Shown here in pieces: positions 11,101 to 22,300 of a DNA stretch of 64,000 nucleotides (positions within the stretch are counted from its first letter, which is position 1; each line of letters begins with the position of its first letter). The notes beneath the pieces were generated by a model that saw nothing but the letters and a program-made list of their open reading frames with translations, had not been told where the DNA came from and ran no database searches. The stretch is from Blattamonas nauphoetae (Eukaryota > Preaxostyla > Oxymonadida). A program made the position numbers and the translations under genes. The DNA is taken from positions 62,001 to 126,000 of the forward strand of contig JARBJD010000070.1 of NCBI GenBank assembly GCA_033064195.1. Direction: 5' to 3'.

Positions 11101-11351
11101 CGGAACATGTCTGAACCGATCACAGCTTCAACAAACCATTCCATTAACATCTGCAGAAAGTTGGAGAAATGAACGAAACAGCACACTGTCCATGAAAGAG
11201 ATTCATCCCCGCTTTCAAACCGTCGGAGATGGGATGGCAGAGAGATAGTTCGTATCTCCCGAGAAAATGAAAAAATTGCCGTGTTACGATTCCCACCATC
11301 AGCGGAGATAGAAAAAATAGATTTATGGGAGAGAGAAGTCCGTTCCATCAT
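8151..11351 (-). CDS. Multi-exon helical-repeat (ARM/HEAT-like) protein, unidentified
   Basis: At least four exons on the minus strand. Exon 1 is 11351-11027 (starts MMERTSL). Exon 2 is 10990-10446. Exon 3 begins at 10414. The main exon ends at 8438, and the last exon is 8403-8151 (ends FSSLF). Three introns (36, 31 and 34 nt) join open frames in phase. The join near 10100 between exon 3 and the main 550-codon frame needs a further intron or a shift that I could not place. The protein is alpha-helical, rich in Leu, Phe and His, with no TM or catalytic motif visible, and looks like a large helical-repeat scaffold. Low-complexity Ser/Thr sequence lies in exon 3. Function unknown. Confidence 0.7.
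8404..8437 (-). other. 34-nt intron
   Basis: Read on the minus strand it starts GTGTTTTC and ends CTGTTCAG. Splicing joins ..KSQ to the open frame that continues SQYPALVSVAFDFF. A GTGTGT start two bases upstream gives an early stop, so the inner donor is preferred. Confidence 0.6.
10415..10445 (-). other. 31-nt intron
   Basis: On the minus strand it starts GTATGTC and ends TTTCTTTTAG, in phase 0. It joins ..GVVSL to SDLSFLQSRC. Confidence 0.7.
10991..11026 (-). other. 36-nt intron
   Basis: On the minus strand it starts GTTTTTC, has a T/C-rich body and ends TTGAACAG, in phase 1. It contains an in-frame TGA, so it must be removed. The join gives ..STILI-S-PPSSPKQQ and an open exon 2. Confidence 0.7.
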
Positions 11352-11711
11352 TTACAACGAGAGGGTGAACTGCGCGAAAATTGTGTGGAAATATCGGGGA
11401 GAAAATGAGAGAGAAGAACCAGATAATGAGAGGGGATTTGTGGCAAGTTGAATCAAGAGCAAGAAAAGAATATCACACGATACTATTCTTGAAAAGCTCA
11501 GATGAAAGACGATTCACGAAATAATCCAATTGTGGATGGTATGGGAGTGAAAATTAAAAAATCTTAATTCGTTAAGTGACTTGACGATTGGAAGAGTGAG
11601 GAAAGTGATATATAGTGGTAGAGAAAGGAATCGATTCAGTTGAAGAACAAAGTTTGGTTTGATCAGCGAGTCACTTGACATGATCTGTTTACAGTCTCTT
11701 TGGAAGGTATC
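11352..11711. other. Intergenic between divergent genes
   Basis: About 360 bp, A+T-richer than its surroundings, between the minus-strand helical gene and the plus-strand ARM-like gene. It presumably holds both promoters. I recognise no specific motif. Confidence 0.4.
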
Positions 11712-11951
11712 ATGTTCTTTCACTCATTGACAGACACAACTCCTCAGCCTCATACATCTGACTCCGATCGGATACTCATCTCAGACCATGCAGTTTTCCT
11801 GACTTTTGATTCGAACGCCCAATTAAAATTTGAGGACAAATCGAAAGTGTACGGTTCATTAGTAACCCTTGTAGAAGAGAAATATCCATTTGACGATGCC
11901 CTTCAAGATAGAACTGTACAGTTCTTGAAGAGCCTCGAACCGGGATGGAAC

Positions 11952-14761
11952 GGGTAGTGCTACGCGCAGTCCGCGTTTTGACTAGGGGCAGTCCGTTTTT
12001 TTGTGCTAGGGGCAGTCCGACTTTGCTAGGGGCAGTCCGCAGATTGCTTGGGGCAGTCCGGGTTATTTTACGTCAGTGATGACGAGGATGGAATTTTGTG
12101 ATGGTTGACACGAAGGAGGGACATATTTGAAAGCTAATAAGAATATCCAGCCTTTCAGTAGAACCTACCTGGTCGATTTAGTCTTCGAGTTGAAATTTGG
12201 GGAAAGATCGAGACCAACTGTTGATAGTTGATCAAAACGATGGATTGACCCCCCCTTTGCTTCACAATTGATTGTTTCTCGTCTTTATTCTTATTTCTCT
12301 GTCATACACGGAAAGTGAAGGTTCGTGTGAGATTGATCACAAAACGTGTGACAATGGAAAGGTTTGTGGATTTATGTGATGAAACTGTATGTTGACATGT
12401 GGATTAGTCCTCAACAGAGTGTCTTTTCATGATCCATAGTCTGAAATGGGTGAACAAAAGAGTAGCAAAGAGAAACGAAATGCACCCAAAAAAGTGAGTG
12501 ATAATTCACCTCCTCTTCATCCTCCAGGTGTTCTTCCATACACTCTCTGCATGCCTACCTCCGACGATTCGGACGAGGCGATAAAGTTGTTCGTCTGACC
12601 CAAAAGCGGCGAGACGCTGCGAAGAGAGAAAGATGAGAGATGAAGAAGAAGGGAGAAATGAATGAAATAGAGCCGAATGAATGAAATGAATGTTCGGCCA
12701 ATCTGAAAGAGAAGAATCGAAAACTCTCTTTTCAAAAAAGGACCAAAATGTTTCGCTCCAAACCGGATTGATCAACACATCGCCGGCCATCTTGACACCG
12801 CCGCTCCCCACAAGACCAAACACAGCCACATTCGATGCTTCACACACCTTCGCCGCAACGGAGTGGAGGGCAGAAAAGGGGAGAGATGTAGAGAATGACG
12901 AGGTGATTGGGAGAGAGACGAGAACGGAAGAAGACGAAGGGTGAGGAGAGTGTTGTGTGCGAGTGGATTTAGGTGTGGCGAGTGCAGTGTGTGAAGACGA
13001 TTGTTCTGTGCTGTATAGGATTTCGATCTCGGTAGGAGTGAGATTGGAATGATCTTCTCCTCTATCCTTCCCTTGCTCTCCCACCTTCCTTTCTTCCTTC
13101 TCTCTCCGTTCTGCCTGTTCCGCTGCCTGCATCACCCCCAAATGCACAAAGTTGCCAGCGTTGATTGGGACGAAGGGAAGAGACGGGTTGATTCGGAGCG
13201 TGTCTTCCGTTCATATTCCCGCTTCTCCTGCTTCCTCGCTGCGATGCCGCCACTCCACTCCAACTCCATCTTCTTCCAGAACTGTGGTTCGTTCGATGTG
13301 ACGTGGCCCACAATCAGTGTTGGGATGCTGCTCACAGTGAGTGGCAGTGAGAGGTGATTGGACTGCGGCGAGAAGTTAAGGGAATCAGACACGAACGGCA
13401 CACGCACCTCGAAGGTGAGAAGTGTCCGAGGAAGAAGATAGGGCTGAATGTTGACCATTGGCTGGAAGAGAAGTGCCTGATCTAGCGCCCTGTTCAATTT
13501 CTGTTCACACTCATCCTGGTCAGTCCCCTGTCTGCTTTGTCCCGCTTCCATCCCCTCCACTTCTCTGAACTCTCCTCCACCCTCTCCAGCTGCAGAGGCG
13601 AGGGCAGGCGAGCGAAAGCGTGGCTTCACGGGCATTCCTCCAACCAGAGACGGGATGGGTTGTGGGGAGGGTGTGAAGAGCGGTGTGTCGATCACAACCG
13701 GCTGGATGTGGTGAATGGAGAGCGGGCATTCGGCATGGTCACGCGGGAGGGGTTTGGAATGTTGTTTGTGATGTTCGATTTCCGCGCGAGATTCCAACGC
13801 GAGCCCAAATCACTTTCGAAAGGAGAGTGTGAGCTACAGGCGAACAGAGGTGACAGTGTCGACAGCAACGACGGGGAAGTGGCAGGAGGGGGTCTAAAAG
13901 ACAGCAACGATGTTGAAAAGATGCAAAAACACGATTTCGGCGCCGAGAAGGGAAGACGTCGGATAGTGGAGGGTGATGAGGAGGAACGTGTGTTTGTCGG
14001 ACGAGTCCTCGTCAAAAGTGAAATTCAGTGCGTTCCGAAGGAAGGCCAGGGAGCATTTGGAAAGCAGATCAACACTTGTCAGACTGTTTGGCGAGGATGA
14101 CAGCAGACTCGACGTTGTCGACGCAGATCAAAGTTGTTGTGCACCAAAAGTCACTTGGAAGAACTACAACAGTCCGTTGAAGGACTGATCGTGGATTGGA
14201 GAAGAGTGAAGGCTTGAGAGAGGAGGTACGTGAAAACGATTGTGAGAGAGTCCTGACTGATGGGATGAACAACAAGGAAGGTGCCTCAGAAGCAGATTGG
14301 GATGATGACTATGAGAGTGAGGTAAATTGAGGAAAATTTGTGGAAGAAGAGAGGGGAATGAATTGGATGGAGTTGATCGAAGCCCTTAACAATATTTTTC
14401 TGTTGGTTCACAAGAGCACAGCTGAAAATCAAAATCAACGGCTCGAAACACCTTCTGACGCTTCAACAGATTCAGAATCGACCAATATTTTTGCAGAACT
14501 CTCATATTCAGTCAGAACAAACAATGTCACCCATCTCCCCCCATCGATTCAACTGTTTGACTGAATTCACTTCAATTGAATTTATATATGTCCAGTAATA
14601 CCTCTATTTGTAGAAAAAATGAAAAAATCCACGAAAATAGCGTAGAGAACGTCGGACTGCCCATAGCAATAAACGGACTGCCCCTAGCAAAGTCGGACTG
14701 CCCCTAGCACAAAAAAACGGACTGCCTCTAGTCATTACGCGGACTGCGCGTAGCATTACCC
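11952..14761. mobile_element. Mutator-like element, 9-bp TSD, carrying gene sequence
   Basis: The terminal inverted repeats start GGGTAGTGCTACGCGCAGTC (left) and, on the complementary strand, GGGTAATGCTACGCGCAGTC (right). Each end carries about five spaced copies of a motif close to CTAGGGGCAGTCCG (11983-12061 and, inverted, 14664-14750). The element is flanked by GGATGGAAC at 11943-11951 and 14762-14770, a 9-bp duplication typical of Mutator-like elements. No transposase is recognised inside, so it is non-autonomous. The cargo is a minus-strand coding-like segment. A second member lies at 61443-63356. Confidence 0.85.
12506..14275 (-). pseudogene. Captured host-gene segment inside the Mutator-like element
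   Basis: Several minus-strand frames follow one another with coding-like composition. From high to low coordinates they contain ..DFWCTTTLICVDNVES, LNFTFDEDSSDKHTFLLI, SIPTLIVGHVTSNEPQFWKK (13132-13797) and GDVLINPVWSETFWSFFEKR (12506-13147). Frame changes between them fit short introns or decay. I do not recognise the family. The arrangement fits a host gene picked up by a transposon (Pack-MULE type). Confidence 0.45.
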
Positions 14762-15592
14762 GGATGGAACGATCAAGATTTTGGAGCGAATCTCGTGACT
14801 CACCTCATTCCTTCTCCAACCGAACCAGCGTCTGGTTTTGTTGAGAGCATTCTCACTCTTTTGTCATCTCCGAACTCGACTATCGTGACAGCAACGTTGT
14901 CGTTGCTTCGAAAAACAGAAGGAACATCATCACCCAAAATCAGATCTCATCTCATCCAGTCCGATCTCATCACAAAAACCTTCCCAATTCTCCAACCTCA
15001 CACACTGCCAATTGCGGGAAATGAAATGGGAATAGATCATCTGATCAGAATCGTCGAAAGCTGCGTTCACATCGCACATCAAGCTGCTCTCGAAGAAATT
15101 GGTGTCGCTGCTGCAGTCGATGCATTCAACCATCGTGAAATGATCTTTCAGAAGGTCATTCTTCCATCATTTCAATTTCTGTGTTTTCTGATCACAAATC
15201 GGCACATCCTCAACGAATCTTTGCTCCTCTCCTTCATGGAACTGTTGGGCACGATCATTCAAATCACTCCATTGCATCGTCCGACATTGGAGTTTGTTCT
15301 CGCTTCTCCGATTCTGATCGCATTCTCAAGTCTTCTCTCCTTCTCGGAAGATGATTGCCTGAAGAACATTGCAATCAATAAATTCAACAATTCACTGGCT
15401 CAATTGAAGAGACACGGACCAGCAGTCGAACAATCTGGGAAACGGATTCTCCAATCTCTGGTTTCTGAAGGCTTCGAAGAGTATGTGGAACAGCTGATAC
15501 TGCACGATAGGCATGGAGTGTGCTACACCGATCTGGCAGCAATGTCTGCTCTCAACGTCCATTTTGTGGGAGGGGGAAATGTGTGGTTTTAA

Positions 15593-15904
15593 GAAAGAAT
15601 GAGATCTGAAAATGACACTGGGAATCTGCTCTCTGTTTTCCACTTCGCATATCTCCTTAAAATGACATTCGAGATGATTTTGTTCAGAAATTCATTGTTC
15701 AGGTGACGATTGATGTTCCAGAGGGATCTTTCAGGATTGACACACACACGACTCCACACACCAACGCCTCTTGCTCCGAAAATGGAAGAGATCAAATGGT
15801 GATCTGTTGGAGCACTCAGGCATTCCAAGGAGTCGTGTGTTTGCGAGATAAATGTCGACTTTTTCTCAACCCATAACCGATTCATCTCTGTCCAGCTCCT
15901 CGTT
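15593..15904. other. Spacer between ARM-like paralogues
   Basis: 312 bp between the end of paralogue 1 and the start of paralogue 2. It must hold the terminator of the first and the promoter of the second. No motif is recognised; an antisense open frame here looks like a shadow. Confidence 0.4.
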
Positions 15905-15956
15905 ATGAGTTCTGGAATCTCTTCGTCAAGTCGCACATCAGAACAATCACCCTCTG

Positions 15957-15986
15957 GTATGTGTATTTTTCGCATTTCATTGTCAG
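15957..15986 (+). other. 30-nt intron
   Basis: Starts GTATGTG and ends CATTGTCAG, in phase 1. It is in frame and stop-free if retained. Splicing gives ..SPS-VDPAAFVNWDEE, which fits the conserved NWDEE region. Confidence 0.75.
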
Positions 15987-16162
15987 TAGACCCTGCAGCC
16001 TTCGTTAATTGGGATGAAGAACCTCTCGAATCGATATCTGATATAATGTCACTGTGTCGCTCTCTGATATCCATGTTGAAGGCCGGTCATTCAATTGATA
16101 ATACATTGAAAAATAAAGCCAAGTTACTTCTTAATCAATTATTGGATACATGCGATGAACCT

Positions 16163-17022
16163 GGGCGATTCTCTTTGAAAGGTCGCAAAACACTAATGTG
16201 CGTCCCAAAAATTCATTTTTTGCCCAATTACCGTTCTTTATTTCAGTAGACAAGAAATAGGGAAATTATTGAATTTTAAGTTCGATCGCGTTCGATATCG
16301 TCCTTTTTTGTTGAAGACAATAGTGCACACTTTTTGTCACAGAATCTGTTCGAAAACAGAGAAACGATGGAAAACTACATAAAACGCTCATTCTGTGTGA
16401 GAGAACCAACACAAAGACATCTATTGTAGAAAAAGACACGAAAAGTTCTGAATGGCAAAATCAACAATCATGATGAATTTAGTCTTCAAGATTGGCGGAA
16501 CATGTCTAACAGAGGTGCTTTGAGGTATCTCTTGATTCAAAACGGTATTTGATGGGAATTAGAGGAAGAGTAGGGCGAACAAAGAGTCAGTGCCCGTTTG
16601 TGATCTATAAGACGAGAAATTTGTGAAAAAAGTTCCGATCGCGAGTGAAAACTGGAGAAAATATCACACAGTGCAAGTGTACAGATTGTCTTCTGGCTGT
16701 GAGAAACAATCTGTCTCGCCTCAAAAAAGTGCTGAGTGTCTGTCAGTGTGAACGAAATATATGACACAAACCAGGAGAATCACATGTAATGCACGGTATT
16801 AGGTCGGTTCAATCACGAATCTGACAAATGAATACCGTGTGATGAAGAAGGAGTCACCTGAACTTGGAATCTGGAAAAAAGTGAGTGAAAATGGGAAAAT
16901 CTGGTAATTCAAACCTTAAACGGGGAGAGAGAGGATGTTTATGTGAACTCTGCTGTTTTCTTTACGATATATAGAGTGGGGATGGAGATAAAACGGAGGC
17001 GACCTTTCATTTAGAATCGCCC
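16163..17022. mobile_element. 860-bp MITE, 4-bp TSD (copy 1)
   Basis: The perfect 10-bp ends are GGGCGATTCT and AGAATCGCCC, extended imperfectly to a ~25-bp inverted repeat containing TGAAAGGTCGC. ACCT is duplicated at 16159-16162 and 17023-17026. The interior is A+T-rich. A short minus-strand frame (HFFEARQIVS..) is partly shared with copy 2 at 35325-36184, but I do not call it a gene. The last ~120 bp differ strongly between the copies. Confidence 0.85.
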
Positions 17023-17860
17023 ACCTGAAGCTGATCAATTCATTCCTGGCCTTGTACCATCCCCAATTGATGAATCTCTGAGTGAAGTTGTGACTTCTAT
17101 CATTGTCCTCCTTCCAACATCCCACAAGGAAATTGTCATCACAATGATGGAGATCCTCGAACACCTGATTCTGGATTGTTCATCCAACATCCATCTAAAT
17201 CTCGTGAAAGCTGATTTAATCCCTCACCTCATCACCCACCTCAATCCACTATCTCTCTCCTTCACAGATTCTCAAGAAATCCACTCACATCTCACGTCCA
17301 TCATCTCTTCATCAATCTGGCTGGCAACTCAGTACGGACTCAGAAATCTCCAAATTAAAGATTGGAATGAACAACAGACTATTCACGACACAGTGTTCCA
17401 TCAAGTTCTCATCCCATCCGAACCATATCTCCGCCATCTCTGCGTCAACTTCAGAGCGATGGCCGAACGAGGCCAATCCTCCCATTTCATGCAGATACTT
17501 GGTTTTCTCTTACGAATTTCTCCTTTCTACCAGCCTACACTGGATTTTGTTTGGAATCTACCGGTCTTTATGACGATCCCAAACGCTCTCTCGTCTTCCG
17601 TCAAAGAAGCCTCAATTTGGCAATTTCTTTTCGAATATACATCCGCCCAAGAGGAATGGAACGAAAAAGGAGGAGTCATTCGTCAGACGGGGAAGGCAGT
17701 TCATATATGTCTGAGAAGCGAGGGTTTCGTCGATTCGATCGAACAGATGCTGACAACCGACAAAAATGAATTTTGGGGACGTCTTTTAGAAAGAGAATCG
17801 ATTAAATTGAACAACCTGCTTGGAACGAATCTGATCGATGCGGAGAGAGCAGAAAATTGA

Positions 17861-18744
17861 TAGCGAAGAAATAGAATTAATTCTCAGTCCTCTCTCTCCA
17901 CCAAAGAATCTCCCACGACGCGTGTCTTGATTTTCACACCATTCGTCCGATTCCCTTTCTTTCAAGGACTTTCATATCCTCATGAACACTGTTCACGACT
18001 CCCACACATCCATCCCGTCAATCATCGCTTTTTCTGGCCGATGCTCATCCTGTGGATGAATGTCGATGCTGATGAGCAAAAGGAAGTCGTGGGAGGAATG
18101 AATGCGTGTGCCAAGACATCAGCCGCCAGCAAGGAATCGTCTGTGTCGACGCGAGACATCTCCGACACGAATCGCTCGTTCTCACCATCCCATCGTTCTC
18201 GTTGTTTCTGTTGCCAGTGCAGTGCTCGTCGAGCTGCGTGCGGCAGAGTTGGCAATCAGTCAGCTGACGATTCTGAAGCAAGCACTCAATCCAGTCGTGT
18301 TTCTCGAAGCTGACAAGAGCGCTGGCGACGCTGACGGAGATCGAAGACACGACGTTCCACGAGCACTGCTGGGCACACTGAGCTTTGTGGTGTACTTCTC
18401 GAGTCGTCCGAAATGTCGTGCTTCGAATCGCTCGGATGTTTCTGCTGCCACGTCTTCACCACCGCCAGCTCTGATCAATCGCAAGGACAGTGTGAATGCA
18501 TTTCGATGTTTGTGATGCAGATTGAATGTTGATTTGCACCGTTCGTTCCCGCAATACCCCTCCGATCTGTCGACTGTTCACGAGATCAGCACACATGTCT
18601 GGAATGTTGTCGGAAGTGGACGACAGACTATTTGTGCTGGTGCTGATGTGATAGCATAAGTGAATCCTTTCACACCTGGCCGACTGGAGGACGGGTTGAA
18701 AACTCTTTCACTTCGTTGGACGAGCGGGTGTATCTCATTTGATC
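17861..18744. other. Unresolved region with coding-like composition, no intact gene
   Basis: Between ~17930 and ~18520 both strands hold frames of 60-137 codons with high G+C. The minus-strand frame with LHWQQKQRERWDGENERF (18022-18255) has plausible coding composition. No motif is recognised, and neighbouring frames are offset as if short introns or decay were present. Nothing is seen in 18520-18744. Confidence 0.3.
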
Positions 18745-19346
18745 ACTGTTTTGAAAAGAGAGCCAGATAGAGCCCAGAGGAAATGATGTGAAATGATAAA
18801 GTGTTCTTGCTCAATCCAGAAACCATTCCCCATGAAGGAAGGATCAATGGTGAGACAATCGGAACTCAAGACGAAAAAGAAGAAGAAATCGATGAAAACC
18901 GAAGATCTGAAAAGATAGTCAAGATGATGTGGGTGAAAGTGAGTGAATTGTCGTAACAAGACAGATGCGAGCAGAACACAAACGGAAGTCCTCACATCTG
19001 AAAAGGTAGAAATGAACAGAGGAGACCAATACGAAGACAGAACGTGGAGTGAGTGAGTATCGAGTGTCTGATCGTGATGGTGAGGTTAGTTAACGACGAG
19101 CATGACGAAGAAACAGAAAGGCTCGAATGAGTGATAAAGAAAGAAGAATGAAGAGGAAGACAGGATCTGGCTTGAATAGTTGAGGGTGAGGTGGGAATGA
19201 AAAGTCTTGTCTTGTGGTGATAGTCTCTGCATCCGATTCGTTGCTATGTTCTGATGGACAGAGAGTGTGGGGTGAGTGAAGGTGAAAATCCGATGGCGTG
19301 AGAGAAGCGAGTCGTGGTGATCCGTGATGGATAGCAGACGGCCTGG
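18745..19346. repeat. 3' flank of gene A, duplicated at 23578-23982
   Basis: Downstream sequence of gene A (minus strand). The stretch around GAAAAGAGAGCCAG, CTCAATCCAGAAACC and GAAAAGGTAGAAATGAACAG recurs in the same order at 23578-23900 beside the gene B fragment. The duplication that made A and B therefore included the 3' flank. Confidence 0.65.
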
Positions 19347-22300
19347 TCACAGCTCTTGTCCATTCATTTCTTGACCCGAAGGAATGCGAGTGTCTTCAGG
19401 ATGGGAAGAGAGAAACTCGCCAATTTCGGATAGAGTTGGGCGTTCGTTCGGATCGACTGACACACAACGAAGGATCAGCGACACAAACTCCTCGTTCTTC
19501 ACAGTGTCCATTTTCGGTCCAATTCCTGTTCCCGATTGTCGCTGAGCATTCACTGCATCCAGCTCCCCAAACGGAACTTGTCCAGTCTCAATTTCCCACA
19601 AGACAAGGCCAAGACTAAAAACCGACGCTTTCGAACCATCCACACACACTTCTCCACTTCGTCCTTCTGACGCCACAACTTCAGGTGCTCGCCAGCGAAG
19701 ACCATCCATTCCTGACTTGTCTCTTCCACTCTTCATCGTCTGATTCTCATCTTGCGGCTTTTCTTCTTCATTCTGTTGACCTTCCATCGTGGAGTGGTGT
19801 TGTTGCTTGTGTCGGCACTTGCGAGCTGCTTCTTGTTCCGCTTCCGAAGTGTTCATGTCAAGCTTCAGTTGAACAGTCCCAGCCGAGTCAAGAAGAATCC
19901 AGTGAGACGAAAGATGCGTCAGAACATCACTCCATCCGCGATGAGCAACAACCTCCTTCAATCCATTCACAACTTGAATCCCAATCTCTCGCTTCCCAAT
20001 TGCTCTTCCCTCTTCGTGCAGAATCGAATACAGCGTCTGATCCATTCGAACAGTCGAAATCCCAAAGTTTCCACTGCACATCATCACTTCGACAACTTCC
20101 ACCTCTTCTTGTCGAGACTGGGTCAGTGTCGATGGATTGTTGTTCACTTCTTGGTTCATCCTACCCACTTGAGAATTGGTTGATCCTTCTGATCCAACAA
20201 CACCAATCGAATCGTCTCTTCCACATTCAATCATTTTCTCATCCTCAACTGGTTCTTGCTCTTCCATCTCACTTTTCGCATTCTTCCCTTTCGATCGACG
20301 ACGATTCACAAGAACGATGACAACGATGATCACGATGAGAGCGACACAAACACAGATGACAACAGGAATCAGCCAGCTCAGCAGTTTCTTCATTTCGGGT
20401 GACATCGCTTTCTTGTGATCACGAGTGGGAGCCACAAACGACGATTTCGGGATGTGGAAAACGATAGTGCCGTTCATCCTCACAAATGGCGATTCTGTTC
20501 CTGGTGTTGGGGCGATCGATTTGATTGTGTAACTCGTGTCGTGAGTGAGTAATCGATTTTCTCCAACCACACCTATCTCCGACGATTCGCCAGTCACAGA
20601 CGATCCATCGAAGTGAACAAGGACACTCACATCATTTCCTTCTTCTTCGACGACAAAGCAATACGATCCATTCACAACACGATCAAACACGAGAAGGACA
20701 AAAGCGAGTGGCTGGTCCGATGACACGAGATGGGCTGTTGCTCCGACGAGGGTGGGTGGCGTTGGTGTGGTGAAGGAGACGAAGGTCGGTGTTGAAGCGA
20801 GGTTGAACACCCACGCTGCCGGAGGGATGGAGAGGGCATTCGAGAGAGACGAAGTTGAGGATGGTGACGAGGAAACAATTCCGGCAATCGATGTGATTGT
20901 GTATGACGTCGAGAAGTCGAGATTGAATGTGGGAGACGGCGATGTCAGTGTACCCTTCCCATCCACAAACTCAATCTCTCCCTTCACTTCTGTTTTGTCC
21001 ACTTCATTTCGAACGGTCACTTCATATTTCTGCGACGAATTGGGAACCTTCACCTTCATCCCCAACTCCACTCTTCCTGTCGGCGCATCAAACGACAATT
21101 CCACTCTCTCCGTCAGCAGAGGTCCAACATTATCGAAAACATCATCCTCGATTCCATAGGTTATTTCCCCATCATCGATGTCCCAGTAATCCACACCCAT
21201 TCCCATGCTCGCTGTGGCACACGTCGTGAAGCAGTCAACAATCGAGACGGTTGGCTTCAATTCATCAGAAAAAGCAGTCACGCACACATCAACAAAAGCG
21301 GGTGTGTCGTCTGGCACATACACAGATGACTGCTCGGTTTTTATCTGTCCGACAGAATTGTTGACGAACGCAATTCGTGTGAGATAGATTGACGATGATC
21401 GATAAAATGACGGTTTCAGAATGACTGCTCCAGTTACACCCGAATAACAATCCTTCACCAGACAGTCAGTGATCACACAACATCCAAAGCCATAAAGTTC
21501 GAATGCAGCACCAGCCAACTCGGATGAACACTCGACGAAAGAACAGTCCTGCATAGTCATCGTGACATCCGACTCCAAGATAGCCAAAAATCCTCCTTTA
21601 AGCACGAACTTCAATTCGTCGCTTGTCTTGCATCGGAGAAAGTGGGAGTCAGTTATCTGGAAATCACTGTACGCATGAACATTCATTCCAGCAATGTCAT
21701 AAAGGCTCTGACAATCAGTGAAAGACATTCGTGTGACGTATGTTGATGGACTATACCCGATTTCTAATTTGAGGCCAGCAGTTCCATCAAGCGTCTGAAA
21801 GACAAAACAATCACTGAAGAGACAGTCAGAGAGGAGTATGGTTCCACGGGTAAAGATATCCATCCCGCCACCTGCTTTTGCAGGGTCGCAAGACTGGAAG
21901 ACGAGATTTGTGATTGTTACGGCACTGCTTTGATCGTGGCTTGCGAGCTCTATCCCTCCTGTGACAGAAATGGCTTCAATAGTTGGTCCGCACTGTTCAA
22001 ATCTGCAGTCGGCAACCTTGACAGCCATTTGGATGATCAGGGACATTCCAGCTCCACGTGAGTCTGTTTTAACATTTGTGAAGTTTGATGATTCAATGGT
22101 GACTGGCTGATGAGGCTGATTGTCGTCTTGGATGATGTAGACCATTCCACCATGAATATCATAAGCTCCACTGATGAATGTGTAGTCACAGAACGAGCAG
22201 GAGGAGACGGTGATGGTGCCGGGATAGTTTGTGAACGAGAGCGGACGTTGATTCGATGCATAGTTGGCACCAGTGAAGTGGCAGTGCGAGAACGAGGCGA

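Larger units (their letters stand above)
11712..15592 (+). pseudogene. ARM-like family protein 1, interrupted by a Mutator-like element
   Basis: The coding parts are 11712-11951 (starts MFFHSLTD) and 14771-15592 (ends GGGNVWF). They flank a 2810-bp transposon and one copy of a 9-bp target duplication. Without the insertion the frame is continuous (..SLEPGWN then DQDFGANLV) and encodes 353 aa. It resembles an ARM/HEAT-like family that I recall as greatly expanded in Blattamonas: an N-terminal segment with VQFLKSL, then helical repeats with ILTLLSSPNS, IVESCVHIAHQAAL and a C-terminal EGFEEYVEQ. There is no catalytic motif; a scaffold role is a guess. It is a paralogue of the next gene downstream. 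No other lesion is seen, so the insertion looks recent. Confidence 0.8.
15905..17860 (+). pseudogene. ARM-like family protein 2, interrupted by an 860-bp MITE
   Basis: Exon 1 is 15905-15956. After a 30-nt intron, coding resumes at 15987-16162 and then, beyond the MITE and one 4-bp duplication, at 17027-17860. The frame is continuous (..LLDTCDEP then EADQFIPGLVPSPIDESL) and encodes 353 aa, the same length as the neighbouring paralogue. Recognisable family blocks are AAFVNWDEEPLES near the N-terminus, LIPHLITHLNPLSLSF, SSIWLATQYGLRNLQI, PSEPYLRHLCVN, LPVFMTIPNALS and EGFVDSIEQML at the C-terminus. The protein is helical with no TM. The only visible damage is the insertion. The function of the family is unknown to me. 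Confidence 0.85.

Noticed and set aside
15589-16074. 161-codon minus-strand ORF
   Set aside because: Overlaps exon 1 of the second ARM-like gene, whose NWDEE block and intron support the plus strand.
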